Shown: positions 21,542 to 34,310, counted from the first letter of the stretch. The stretch: 64,000 nucleotides of DNA from Diphasiastrum complanatum (GCA_029204225.1 MU832001.1:28358-92357); one strand, 5' to 3'. Numbers and translations are program-made. Notes: generated by a model not told the origin, from the sequence alone.

Positions 21542-24476
21542 GTATAAATGTTTCACAAAAAAAGTAAGAATGGTTTCGCAATGGGAAAAATCTTCCTTGA
21601 CCCTACCGTTGTTCGGAAAAGCCTTCTACCCTAAGCTAATGCCCTATGTTGAAGGCCCTTCTACCCTACCGTTGTTCGAAGAGCCCTATGTTGAAGGCCC
21701 TTTTCAAATTTTCTTTTGTGAGAATCTATTCTTTTATGAATATAATATAAAATTTTATTGTCTAATCTTAAATAACATGCCAGGCAAATGCAAATTTTTC
21801 CCTCAGCGTTTACCTTCAAAGGTAATAAACAAAGCACTCCAAGTTCTGAAGTTTGGTTAAAACTTAAGAGGGATTCACGATGCATCATGCCTTGGGCTCA
21901 GACCACAAGTGTTTAGAGTATAGTACCCTAAAAGATACAAAAAAAATCCACATCTTCATATGCTTTCGCTAGCAGGAGCCAGAAGGTCAGGCTGGCCAGT
22001 CATGACCAAACAAGAACAAAAATGAAAGACCCGGGTGACGGGTCCCCTCCTCCCCTGCCTGGATGAATAGCCCGGCTTGCCCTGTGACATCCCAAGCGCT
22101 CCCTGAGCCCCTGAACCCTGAAGGCTGAAGCTTTGTGAGTACGGGCTTTGTAATGCATTGGGCTTGCAACCGAAACGGACGGTCGCCGATAGCCGCCGGA
22201 TTCAGCCGCCGCCTGAGGGAGCTCCACCACCCTTGACTCAATTACAATCCTGCCAACTTCCAAATTCCAACATCCCCCACGCCGCTTTGTAAATTGTGGC
22301 CTCCAATATTACAATTTATTACTTAGTACTAACTCCACATTAGACACCAATGTTCTTGGAAACCTCCTGGATGTCCCTCCAATTGGCAATTTCATGCATC
22401 TTTTTGAAATGATTGGTTTTTAGAATTTTTTTGCCTTCAAGATCTTGCATCTCAAATTTTTTGCCAACAAAACATTGTATTTTCATTTAAAATTTATTTT
22501 ATCCACTCAATAAACCTGTGTAACCCAACTTTTATAAGGATCTACCTAGTTTACTAAACAAAAATGTCCTCCATGTAAAAATGACAAACCTAAAATTTCG
22601 TGCTTAAAAAAAAAGTTGTCGGTTTTTTGAAAGTCAACTTCCTATAAAAAAAATTTATGAAATCGATTTTCAACAAAAAAATGCCGATTCCATTCTCAAG
22701 TGATGTCGGCTTTCCCGAACATAGCTGGACACCATGAGCATTACCCCAAAGAATATTCACATACTTGTTTAATTTGCATAGTTCTAGTGCCCCATTACTA
22801 AAGGAGGGAATCCTCTTCATCTTTAAGAGGAAGGCCCTCTTTCACCTCCCTTTGCCCCTTGTGAGATTCAGGCTGATTGGCTATAACCCATTCATCTCAC
22901 ATTGGCACAAGGGATGCAACAAAAGGCCCTTCTACATTACCAATTTTGTTGTTTCTGTTTTTGACAAAAAAAAATATTGGACAAAACATCGGCAATAAAG
23001 ATTTGTTCAAAGTTTAAGACAATATTGTGTTTCAAAAGTTGCAAATGTAATTTGCATTTGGAGTTATACTGCACACGTGTCGATTGTTCATATGCTCTAA
23101 ACATTAATGTTCATAACCACATTTTCCTACCTAGGATGTTTCAGAAATTAGTTACCTACCAAGTAATTAAGTTACCTGGTACTTTTGTGATGTTGATGTT
23201 TTCTTGAAAGGAAAAAAGCCACACACCGTGAACTATCTAAAAACGAAAAGCTAGCAGTTGCAAGTTGCAACTCAATGTTTCTTAGTGTGTTTTTTCAAAG
23301 AAAAAAAAGATGCTCAACGTGAAAATGCGAATTATGCCCAGCAGCAGGGGTGAGCAAGCCCGCGACCACACAAAGAAGCTAGCAATACCTACCTCATCAC
23401 GGAGCATCTCGGTAGGTACTGACGACCCATTGCATGTGGTATCCGGCCCTAGTACGTAATTTGTGTTTGGAGTTATAGTATGCACGTGTCAATTGTTCAT
23501 AGGTTCTAAACACTGATGTTCAAAACCATATTCTACTACCTAGGATGTGAACTCCTGCAACCTTGATAAAGAGATCTTGTAATTTGCAGAGACAAATTGC
23601 TCCTTAGAAATAAAGACTTTCCTAGCTTCCAACCCAGATAGATTTTGATGATATAGAATTATCAATGATCAGTATTCTTTTAGAATATTGTATGAATTTA
23701 TTGCTTTAATAATTTGAGTAACAAGCATTGACACCTGTAGAACTAAGAATCTTCGATGAACCATGTTTGATGGTATTATGAACACTAACCTTTCTTTCAA
23801 GGGATGTGCAGGTACACATGAACGTACCTGAAGAATCTGAACAAGAATAAGAAGCCATATGGGCTTAAGGACTGATCTCTCTTTGAGGGTATGTGCAGGT
23901 ACTCGAGAAACTGCCAGAAGAACAAGAATCGAATCAAGAAGCTTTCTAAGCTTAAAGACAGTATACAAAAAGGCTTTTGACAAAGTCTATAATGAAGGCT
24001 CAGTAGAGTCTATAAAGAAGGCTTATTTATAAGTCTATAATGAAGGCTCAAAGGAGTCTATAAAGAACAGGACAAGGCTTAGGGTCTGATCACCCTAGTG
24101 ACTTTTTCCACCATGATTGAGGATGGGCAACCTCTAGAAAATAAGTGCCAATGACCATGACTGAGGATGGGCAACCTCTAGAAAAAAGGGCCTAGGAATT
24201 GATGGACATTATGCAAAAACAAGATGGGCATATACCTTGGCTCTTCCATAGGATTAGTGCACTTGGGTGAATTTCCAAGTTGCAACCATGTAAAATTATA
24301 TGTAATCAAAAGTCAAGTTGGAACCTTGTACCACCTACCTCCCACCTACTTTTTCACATGCATTCTAGGCTAATTGACACCTAGAATGGGACGCCCTCCT
24401 ACACTCTCACTTCATGGCCAAATCACCAAAATAACTCTCCCAAGATAGTACACATCACCCATTCACCCTCCTTTAT

Positions 24477-25233
24477 ATTGGGCATAGAAGTACTTAGAGG
24501 TTCAGATTTCATCTTCATTAGTCAAACTAAGTTTGCTCAAAGTTTGCTCAATAGATTCAAGATGCAAGATTGCAAGCATGTAGAAACACCAATGGAGCAA
24601 GATGTAAAAGTGCTCAATAAAAGCAGGCTAAGTTAATATATGCAAGATCCATTAGTGATACATTGGAAAAATGCTAAAAGGATCTTGAGATACATCTCGG
24701 GTACTCTAGATCATGGAATTCTCTATAGAGGAGATGTCATTGATTTGCATGCCTTTAGTGACTCGAATTTTGTAGGTGACAAATGGAATAGGAAGTCCAC
24801 AAGTGCCTATGCAACATTCATTGGTGGAAGAGTAGTTTCTTGGTTGTCAAAGAAACAAGAAACCATCTCACTTTCTTCAACCGAAGCCAAGTATAAAGCT
24901 CTCACCACTACAACAAAGGAGCTATTGTGGATAAAAAGGCTACTTATGGAGCTGAAAGTCATGAGTTTAGATGATGTTCCAACTCTCTAAAATGACAACA
25001 TTTCAGCCCAACACCTTGCAACCAATCCAATCTTCCATGCAAGGTCAAAACATATTGAGATCTCTCATCATTTTGTGAGAGAGAAGGTGCAATCAAAGGA
25101 GATATCTTTGGAGCATGTGGCAAGTAGTGAATGTATTACTGATATCCTCACTAAACCACTTCAAAGAGCTGCATTTGTGAAGTTCAGATCAGCCCTAGGG
25201 TTGATAAGCAAGTCCATGTTATCTTCAAACTAG
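24477..25233 (+). pseudogene. Copia polymerase 3' fragment (RT end plus RNase H)
   Basis: From 24,477 the frame reads GIEVLRGSDF and ETPMEQDVK (end of the RT connection), with a stop near 24,632. It then reads KRILRYISGTLDHGILYRG, SWLSKKQETISLSSTEAKY and, after another stop at about 24,990, ARSKHIEISHHFVREKV and DILTKPL. This is the RNase H and C-terminal part of Ty1/copia Pol. The YVDD polymerase core, integrase, protease and gag are absent. Two or more stops make it non-functional. Confidence 0.9.
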
Positions 25234-25887
25234 TTGTGAGGAGGAGTGTTAAATTTACACAAGCTAGTTTGCACAATTACCACTTGTATATGACTTTGAG
25301 GCCATGTTGTGGGATGTCACACATGCCAAAAGCATAGGATACCCTATTCTAAGTCAAATCATTAACCTAGCTTTGGTACCTTTGGGATATGTCCAAAGAG
25401 TGCATAGATAGGGTAGAAAAAAAGGAGCTAAAAATAACATTTTTCTCATTGTTTTTTGATCTCAAGGCATTGACCCTAAATAGGGTGGATCAAGTGGATC
25501 TTTAGGTAAGATGTTAGGGGCTAGGTTATGATGAATACATAGAAGCCCTAATATGCTCAGATCTGGGCTCTACATGTATAAATATATGATGGGATTTCCA
25601 TCCAATTATGAGCAAAATCGAGATTTTCCTTTTATGATTTGATTGATGAATGCTATTTGCATATGATTTCTTGTGATGACTAAATGAGTTTGAAGTTGCA
25701 AGTACAGTACATAGGTTACAGTACATAGGTAGCAGCAGGCCATACTTTCACACGTTTGAAGAGTTTTGGAGCTAATTCATGGAGTTCAAGCCAAGATAAG
25801 CTAGGAATCAATGCATTGATTAGTAATCTAGCTTCTAGATCTTGTTTGGATCTTAAGTAGGTGCTTTCTCCATTATTTCTAGGATGA
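25234..25887 (+). other. Polypurine tract and probable LTR between two copia fragments
   Basis: A purine run gaggaggag is followed at 25,247 by tgttaaattt, the usual start of a 3' LTR after a polypurine tract. The stretch ends where a gag fragment of the next copia copy starts. I could not fix the LTR end or find a primer-binding site. Confidence 0.5.
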
Positions 25888-27910
25888 AATGGAATTATTT
25901 TGCGGCATTTTTATCACTCAGCACCACAGCAGCTGATGCACTTCATGAAAACTCTACCTACGTCCTATCAGTCGTTGCGAATCCTCATTCTGAGCTTACC
26001 AGACATGACGTTCGAACGAGCTATCAATCTTGTCGATGATGAGAGAATGATGAGAGACAAAGGAGAAGGAAGCATTGACTAGGAGAAAGTTCTTTTCACA
26101 AAAGGAAGAAGAAAATATGAACAAGCCTAGATTCGACAAGGCTCATTCAAAATCTACGAGTAGAGGCAACGACAACCAACAAACTTCTTGCTGTGATTAC
26201 TGTCACAAGTCGGGACATAGATGCTAGTTCAACATCATGCTAGGATGGAGGAGGAGCTTCCAAGTGAAGAAGAACTTGAGGATCTACCTCAAGATGCAAA
26301 AACTCCAAGAAGATCTACAAGGGCAAGGACCGAGCCATTGAGGCTCACCTATGATGGTCAAGTTGATCAAAGGGAAGGCTCATCATCTTTCACGTCTTAC
26401 ACCTTTCTTACTTCAATGTTAGATGAGCCAACATGCTATGAAGATATTTGTAAATCTAAGAGGATTGAAGTATAATAAAGATGGATAAATAAGTAAGCAT
26501 AAAGCTGGGCTTGTAGCCAAAGGTTTTTTACAAACCAAAGGCATTGATTATGAGACTTTTGCTCCTGTGGCTAAGCTTGTTACTATTAGGTTGATCATTA
26601 GTCTTGCTACAACCTTCAATTGGGAGCTATTCCAACTTGATTTCACAAATGCATTCCTCAATGTTTATTGGGAGGAAGAGATCTACATGAGGCAACCCGA
26701 GGTCTTCATCAAGGAAAAGCATGAAGGAAAGTTGTGTTTCTCAAAGAAGAGCCTTTATGGGCTCAAGCAAGCACCAAGAGCATGGTACTCTAGGCTAAAC
26801 TCTTTTCTCATTTCCATCAATTTTGTAATGAGTTTTTATGATCCATCATTGTACTTAAGATTTCATGATGGCAAGATCATTATTCTTGTTTTGTATGTAG
26901 ATGACATTATCTTGAGTGGTAATGATCTAGATGGAATTAGAGATGTAAAAATTGCTTTGGCAAAAGAGTTTAAAATGGTAGATCTCGGCCTATTAAGCTT
27001 AATTCTAGGAATAGAGGTTATTAGAGGATGTGATTTTAGCTTTATTTGTCAATCTAAGTATGCTACATCCATCCTAGATAGATTTGGAATGAAGAATTAT
27101 AAAGGCATTGAGACACCAATGGAGCAACATGTAAAAGCATCTATTGGTGGTGGTGAAGCATTCTTTGAGGACATCACATTATATAGAAGGCTTATAGGCT
27201 CCTTGATCTATTTAACTATAACTAGACCTGATCTTAGTTACAGTGTTGGAGAGTTAAGCCAATTCATGCAAAGTCCTCTAGTTTCACATTGGAAGATGGC
27301 CAAAAGAGTTCTTAGGTACATTTCATCTACTAAGAATTTTGGCATTTTGTATAGAGGGACTAATCTTGGCTTAAGAGCCTATAGTGACTCAGATGTTGCA
27401 AGTGACAAAGTGGGTAGGAGATCAACAAGTGCTTTTGCCACCTTTCTATGTAATGGAGTAGTATCATGGCTTTCCAAAAAGAAAGATACCATCTCCTTAT
27501 CTTCCACAAAATCTGAGTACAAGGCCTTGACATCAACATGCAAGGAGGTCTTGTGGCTCAAAAGGCTATTGTTGGAGCTTCATGTCATGGAGGATGAGAT
27601 CCCAATCATCTATTGTGAAAACCAATCATCCCAATCACTTGCAACTAATCCTACATTCCATGCAAGGAGCAAACACATTGAGATTGTTCATCATTTCGTG
27701 AGGGAGAAAGTGCAAGCCAAAGAGATCAAGCTCCAACATGTACCATCATCAAGTTGCTTGGCTGATTTGTTTACTAAATCTTTACCTAAAGATTCATTTG
27801 TCAAGCTTAGATCTTCAATTGGAGTGATTGATAAAAGTATTGTTGTTTCCAAGGCTAGATTTGAGGAGGGGTGTGAAAAATTGCCTACATTGGCAAATCT
27901 AGCCATGTAG
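25888..27910 (+). pseudogene. Copia element with deleted protease/integrase region
   Basis: A gag piece (about 25,905-26,080, LLKTLP-like then SLPDMTFERAI) leads to a zinc-knuckle piece CCDYCHKSGHRC near 26,190. This is joined directly to the integrase-RT linker at 26,221-26,475. From about 26,500 the RT/RNase H frame is long and mostly intact to 27,910: AKGFLQTKGIDYETFAP, YGLKQAPRAWYSRL, the YVDD box (LYVDDIILSG), then RNase H and the ENQSSQSLATNPTFHARSKH region. Protease and integrase are missing. It is closely related in sequence to the fragment at 24,477-25,233. Confidence 0.92.
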
Positions 27911-30121
27911 AATATTGTACATTTTGTCAATATTGTTTGTTGGTTACTTGAATGGCCAAAGTGCCACTTGTACATACACACCTAAAGTAGGTTACCACGA
28001 GTCAAGAGGAGTGGTTGTGTCTATTTGGTAGTGATTCCTACTTTGTAGGATCTAGACCTTGATTTATGATGAGATTTTTACCTACCATGCACCTACCAAG
28101 CATGACTCTAGGATCTATTACAAGACCTAGAGAGGTTCTAAGCACCATCCAACAAGCTATAGTAGGAACTCCAATGCACCATGCACCAATAGTCCTTGAA
28201 GGGAACAAAAATAGTGTGCCGAAAGAGAAGGCAATCTATTGTTGTGGACATAGAGGAGAATATTAGCCACATGTTAGAGTATAAATTTGAGAATGTGAAT
28301 CGCAAAGAAAGAGGTCGTCCACAAAAGACAAAATTTGCCTCATGTCCACCTATCTCTAAACAACCTGAAGATGGGAGTACACCCTTGAATTCTAGTCCAT
28401 GTATGGTTGGGGGACAGGTGGTCTTGGAACAAGAGATCCATAACACTTATTGGGCAATCCAAAAAACTGCCCTAAATAGTCGTGTCAAGTGCCTAGGATG
28501 GTTGCCAGTTTTTGGTCTACTAGAACACATCCCAATTGCAAGACACAACATATAATGTGGTTTTGCAATGCCAATTGCACACACACTTTGGGAGCCAAAA
28601 AAGAGCATCTCCCCTATTCCTACAAAGATCATGGTATGAATCTCACAAAAATAGAAGTTGATATGCTAACACGTGCAAGATTCAGTTAGAGACAATTCCA
28701 ATCACTGAAAGAGGAGCCTATGAAGCTCCCAGCAACGAATCCAATGATAAAGGCAATTCAACTTCTACAACAAACAAAGGAGTTAGATGCCAAAAGTATA
28801 GACCTGGGGTGTCAATCATCGCATGAGAGTGAATAGAGAGAGCATTGTCTTTGAATGCATGTGTAATTGCAAACCATGGTTAAAGTACAGAATGAAAACT
28901 CAATGGTCAATGGGAATTGCTATGATGTACACATAGCCAAGAAGCCCATGTGCATACGTCCAGATTTTCAAAAGCGATTCTTGGATGAAAAGTCATACTT
29001 GGCCTACAAACATTTATATTTCATATTTCTTAGGGTGTTGGGGCTCGACCAAAATTCAAACATGGTCATTCCCCAACCAATGCTAAATGACACAGAACTT
29101 TTTCAAGCATTTTCAAGAAGTAGAACTTATCCTTGACATTTCCTTATGAACGCTTCGAATGTGATGTACAGTAGACATCACATGTCCATCCACATCCACA
29201 TCCATACTTGTGTGTGTCGATAATACTTGGAGTATGTTAGTGTAGTTGAATTCCATACTTTGATTAGGATCAAAGTTTGCACAAATTATTCCTTGGTAGT
29301 TTTTTTTTTTTTTTGAGTTAGAATGTGACAACGAATTTAAACTGGTCATCATTTATTGTGATATCTAGATTTGCAGCTCAATTTCCAAATTCACCAATAT
29401 ACTATTTACTGGAGTGAAATAATATCGCATTGTCCCGTGCACAAAAATTTTCTAGTATCTTCTAAGGTTTTGCCATGTCACCAATGATAGACATAATGCG
29501 GTTCATGCGTTTTGATTGGGTCATGTGTATTTCGGGGCTTTGACCAGCTTTAAAGTCCAGTCAACAATTTTTTATTGATGGACATATTTTTAATTCAATA
29601 TATATCATAGTTAATATATATACCTACTATCCGAGCTTCTTGCAAAATGTGTGAATAGATGAAACCTTCAAAATAAAAAGTGTGAAAAGCTAGGTTTTTT
29701 GACAAATCAGGGTTTCGAGGAGGAGAGATAGTGATATGGTGAGGTTTGAGATAATATCCTAACCCATAAATTGTAATATTCGATAAAATTTTCATGCCTT
29801 GACTAGGACCTTTTAATTTTCACAATTCCACTTGCTATTTAGCCTTTTATAAATGTTGTTGTTTTATCATTCTTTGTAGTTTGTTGAAGTTTCTTTTGTG
29901 ACTCCTTGGAGATTCTCATATGGCCCACACAATATATACACATCCAATGAAAAACCTATTGTGAAGTATTTTTGAAAAAGAAAACTGGATAGAATGGATG
30001 ATGTCACTTCCAGATTTCTTGAATCGCTTCACAAGTGCTATCTTATCATTGGTGATAGATATAACTTATCTTCAGCATCTACTTGACACAAGAAAATGAG
30101 CATAGATTCACCAAAAAATGA
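27911..30121. other. Gene-free stretch with unrecognised short frames
   Basis: Downstream of the copia frame. A plus-strand frame of 119 codons (28,196-28,555) and one of 89 codons (28,867-29,136) resemble nothing I recognise. The stretch has no clear LTR ends. A run of about 17 T occurs near 29,300. Confidence 0.35.
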
Positions 30122-30480
30122 CTATCTCCAAGCATTGGCACCACATAGCTCAACACTTGAGAACTTAGCCATGAATGAGTGATACAATGAGCCTCCCTTA
30201 GCTTCATTTCCATCAGCAAAGCCAGCCAAGAACGCTAGTACAACTCCAGCAACAAAATGATGCAAAACAATGTAAGTAGCTTCACCATATCTTGACAATT
30301 TGCACATATTCACACAAAATTGCTCGAACAAGTAGAGCAAACTTGAAAAACACTTCCTTAATGCTCCCTTAACCTTAATTGGCTCTTCAAACACCTGCAA
30401 AAATAGATCCAAAGTATCTTTTCCATTTGGCTTCCCTTTGATGATCTTGACTAGCTCCAAATTGCCACTTTCCCTTTTGT
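30122..30480 (-). other. Unrecognised open frame joined to the copia remnant
   Basis: The frame ending at 30,122 continues in phase from the copia-derived side at about 30,520 but shows no RT similarity. It reads about 120 residues with a hydrophobic stretch (YIVLHHFVAGVVLAFLAGFA) that could span a membrane. I do not recognise it. It may be a captured host fragment or chance open sequence. Confidence 0.3.
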
Positions 30481-32790
30481 GTTGTTGAAGCCCTTTGAGA
30501 TCAACCTCTTGATCTTCCATTGGACCATCAAATTCATTGAATAAGACCTCTTTTCAAGATCCATTAGTTGCTTCCATTCCATAAAACCACCATCCACTTG
30601 CATAGCCTCATCTGCACAAGAAGATGTACCAAAATATGTGAGAAAAGCAAAATGAGTAACTTCCACTTGCTTACCATTCTCACCATATGTGAGCCTTGAA
30701 GGTTTTTGCCTTTGCCTTGATGTCCTCCTTGGCTTTTGACTTGAACATGCTTCTTCACCATCACCATCCAAAGTATCATCAACATTTTCATAACCACATC
30801 ACCATTAGAAGCACCCTTTGGAAAATTTAATTCATAAAAAATGACATCTCTTCCTATGACCACTTTCCTAGTTGAAGGAACGTAAACTTTGTAAGCCTTT
30901 ATCACCTCACTATAACCAACAAATATACCTTTCTTTGAATATGGATCCTCCTTTTTCCTATCATCAAGAGTAATGTTGCTATATCATACACATCCAAAAG
31001 TTTTGAGATACTTGACACTTGGCCTCCTACCAAATAGCATCTCAAAATGTGTCTTTCCATCCAAAACAACACTTGGCCACCTATTACATAAATAATTGGC
31101 ACACAACAAAGCTTCACCCCAAACAGGTTTAGGAAGATTGGCAACTAACCTCATATCTTTGGCTCCTTCACATAAGGGTCTATTCTTCCTTTCGGCCACT
31201 CCATATTCTTGGACTTGTGAGATCCCTCTTGATCTCATTTGCATCACAAAATTCTTTGAACTTGGTAGAAATGTACTCACCACCATTGTCACTCCTCAAG
31301 CACTTGATTTTGGTGTTGAAATGGACCTCCCCTGCAATCTTGAACTTTACAAAGACATCAAACACCTCATACTTGCTCATTGGTAGATACACCCAACAAA
31401 ATCAACTAAAATCATCAATAAATGTCACATACATCTTAGCACCACCATTGCTAATTTTAGTAACTCCATGAATATCCAAATGCACAAGTTGAAAAGGCTT
31501 ACTTGATCTCGATGTAGATCTGTTGTAAGGTAACCTATGGGACTTTGATAAAGCGCATTGCTCACAAACATGATTCATGCTAGTAAGAGATTTGGGAAGA
31601 CCAAAAACAACTTGCCTCTTTGCCATCACCTCCAATGTCTTGAAGTTGAGACGCCCCAATCTCTTCTTCCATACCTCTTGCATTGACAATTACTCCTTTG
31701 CCATACATCCAACTTGGTTAGCAACAACACAAACATCAATTGTGAACAATTTACCTTGCCTCTTCCTTTTTGCAATCACCATATCTTTTTTCTTGATCAA
31801 GCATGCATCACCATCAAACTCCACCTTAAGACCCTTATTTAGAAGTTGACTCACACTAAGAAGGTTCTCAGTAATAAATGTAATGAAAAAAACATCCTTC
31901 AAATGAACATTCCTATTTGTAGAGAGAGAAATAGGAATTGTGCCAATTTCTTTGATTGCACACTCACCATCATTGGTAGTGTAGATCAGCTTCTTGTCAC
32001 CTTCATATGCCAACAAAGATGAAAAGTACTCTTTGTGAAAAGTCTTTTGTGAGCTTGCTCCACTATCAATCCCCCAAGGATCAATATCTCCATCATTAGC
32101 AATCAAACATGAAGACATCACAAGAGAATCATCATTTGAGTTTTGATCGTTAACACCATCTTCATCTAACACCTTGATCTCTTTTCTTTTTGAAGCAATC
32201 ACTAGCAAAATTTCCCTTGAACCTTTAGTCTCTCTTTCTTCTTTCCAACAAAAGTAGAAGGCTCACCTTGATATTTCCCTTTAGACCACTTGCCTTTGCC
32301 CTTGCCCTTAAATTTTCCTCTTGAGGACACACCTCCTCTCCAACTTGAGATGTGGAAGATGATCCTCCTCTTTAACCCTAAAAACAAAAGAATGAGCACT
32401 TTCATCCTTCTTTTGTTAAGTTTGAAAGATTTTCCTCCTAAGGATTAGAACCCTTGATGTAGACTTGGACTCATAAACCTTCTTCAAGGTTTTCCAAGCC
32501 TCACTAGATGTAGTGCACTTACCAACTTCCTTGAGAAGTTCATAACATTAAGATCTTTCTTTGCCCTCCTATTATACCTGAATTTTTCTTCAGGTTCCAA
32601 ATGTCTCTCCTCCACAACTACAACAATGTACATGAACTCATTCATCAAGGAGAGGCTCCATTCTCACCTTCCAAGTTGAATAGTTGCTTGAGGTAAGCCT
32701 ATCATTGCTCTCCAACATGAGGCCTCCATTTGTAGCAATGATTTGATCTTCTCTTTCAACCTATTCCAATGCACTTAGAGCTCCTTTGAA
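30480..32790 (-). pseudogene. Copia element, gag to start of RT, broken
   Basis: In minus-strand order: a gag piece with SNYSTWKVRMEPLLDE (about 32,640-32,730), a Lys/Gly-rich nucleocapsid piece (32,202-32,405), protease with the active-site motif WGIDSGASS (31,690-32,208), pre-integrase and integrase start VCEQCALSKSHRLPYNRS (31,402-31,689), the integrase core with LRSDNGGEY (31,180-31,392), the core end after a frameshift (30,984-31,292), and the linker with SRQRQKPSRLTYG (30,451-30,771). It stops just into RT, at EWKQLMDLE. At least three frameshifts or stops. The RT core and RNase H are missing. Confidence 0.9.
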
Positions 32791-32962
32791 ATTCAACACA
32801 TGATATGATGGTCATATTGCATATAGGCTTATAATGTATCGAAAAATCATACACTCACAGAAACATGCTAAATCAAAGCATATAGTAGATCGTTGGCAAG
32901 CTAATTTTGCTAGGAAAATTCATGCACAATTACCGCTTACCTGAAAGAAACACAAACAAAAG

Positions 32963-32965
<3 letters not shown>

Positions 32966-33038
<73 letters not shown>
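32966..33038. repeat. (GA)n microsatellite
   Basis: About 73 bp of uninterrupted GA repeat next to the 5' side of the minus-strand copia remnant. Confidence 0.95.
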
Positions 33039-33039
<1 letters not shown>

Positions 33040-33559
33040 GATCTAATTATTCCCTTTGATCTTTATAAGAACTTGTCATAAACACTTAGATATCTTATGC
33101 TACTTATGTACAAAAGCCGTAATATCATTACTCACAATGGTGTGGATTCATATAGATAAGAAAAAGAACATTCTACGCACAAAAATTTCCTATGTCACCG
33201 CCAAGATGCAAGAGATTGATGGAGAAATCATAAGAATGAATGAGAGAGATAAGTCTCTCCCACACTTATGTGCCTATTTATAACAGCCTCTTGACCATTT
33301 AGATCATCTTGCCTAAGTTATAAACTTATGGAAGTTTCTAGGTACCTGTCAAAAACCTAAATAACTTGACTAGATTTAATGTATCTCTTCTAATCAACTA
33401 GAGTAGGTTCAAATTCAACCTAATCCACCTATATAATTTCTTAAAATAGTAAGGATACTATATTTAGTCCTTATTGAAACAAATACAATGTATCTCTAAG
33501 TTGTAATGTACAATTGGCCTCAATATGCCAAATAACAATTGACAAAACTAGTTGATTTT

Positions 33560-33725
33560 CTTCACATTAGATTTCCTTTTCAAAAAAGTAAATCCACGTC
33601 TTATGAGACATATCATCTATGAAGGTGATGAAACAATATGATCTTTCTATAGGCATTGTCCTCGTGGGTCTACAAACTAGATTCAAGATGTTACTTGCCC
33701 TTGCAACTCCATCACGCTTGAACTT
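33560..33725 (-). pseudogene. Copia integrase fragment
   Basis: The minus strand reads FITFIDDMSHKTWIYFF, the conserved integrase core around its first catalytic Asp region, preceded by a piece matching LDLVHTDLCGPMRT-type sequence with changes. Only about 165 bp remain. It is followed on its right by primer-binding-site-like sequence and an LTR. Confidence 0.75.
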
Positions 33726-33777
33726 CTTGTGATGCTACTCCCCATAGATACTGTTGAGAATCGTGCTTTGATACCGC

Positions 33778-34310
33778 TGATGATGCGAATTGAAGTGAAT
33801 GAAACTCGAAATGAATTCGGATGGATTCCGGATATGATTGCTGGCCACTGCCTATATATCATTCTTAGAGTCCTCCAGAATGTAGACAGACACTGCTCAC
33901 TTACGTTTAAGTTAATTCAGCATTAAACAAGATTAAAACAATAAGCAGACAATAATTAATCGAGATCAGACAATTTGAATGATTTGTGCATAACAACCAC
34001 AACATCATCTATTGATCATCTTGGTTTTACGGCACTGTGTGATAGACCCACACAACGCATTGGCATGAAAAAAGCGGTGTTCTCCCACGAACAATGTCTC
34101 GCTTACTAGCGGACTTCTTGGATCTCTGTGGATCCTGCTTACAAAATTGTCTTGCTCACTGACGGACTTCTCTCTTCTGTATTTTCTTATATGTGTCTGT
34201 GTATTCTCTTTAGTGCATCTAGCAACTACATATATCCAGAGCAATATCTTGATTAGATAGATGAAACTAATCACAGATTACAAGAGTGGCGGATTAGGCA
34301 TGTCCTAACA
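33778..34310 (-). repeat. Copia LTR
   Basis: On the minus strand it begins TGTTAGGACATGCC directly after a purine tract (acaaaagga), and it ends ...CATCATCA. On its left lies gtgctttgatacc (33,763-33,775), which resembles the complement of the usual tRNA-Met primer-binding site (TGGTATCAGAGC). It is the 3' LTR of the copia copy to its right. The left boundary is uncertain by a few bases. Confidence 0.6.

Larger units (their letters stand above)
19071..24476. other. Gene-free stretch with local repeats
   Basis: No homologous coding sequence found on either strand. It contains tandem units at about 19,425-19,625, hairpins at 21,473-21,541, duplicated blocks at 21,595-21,710, a GC-rich island at about 21,970-22,260, a dispersed direct repeat at 23,040-23,150 and 23,450-23,550, and duplicated blocks at 23,780-24,185. 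Confidence 0.5.
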
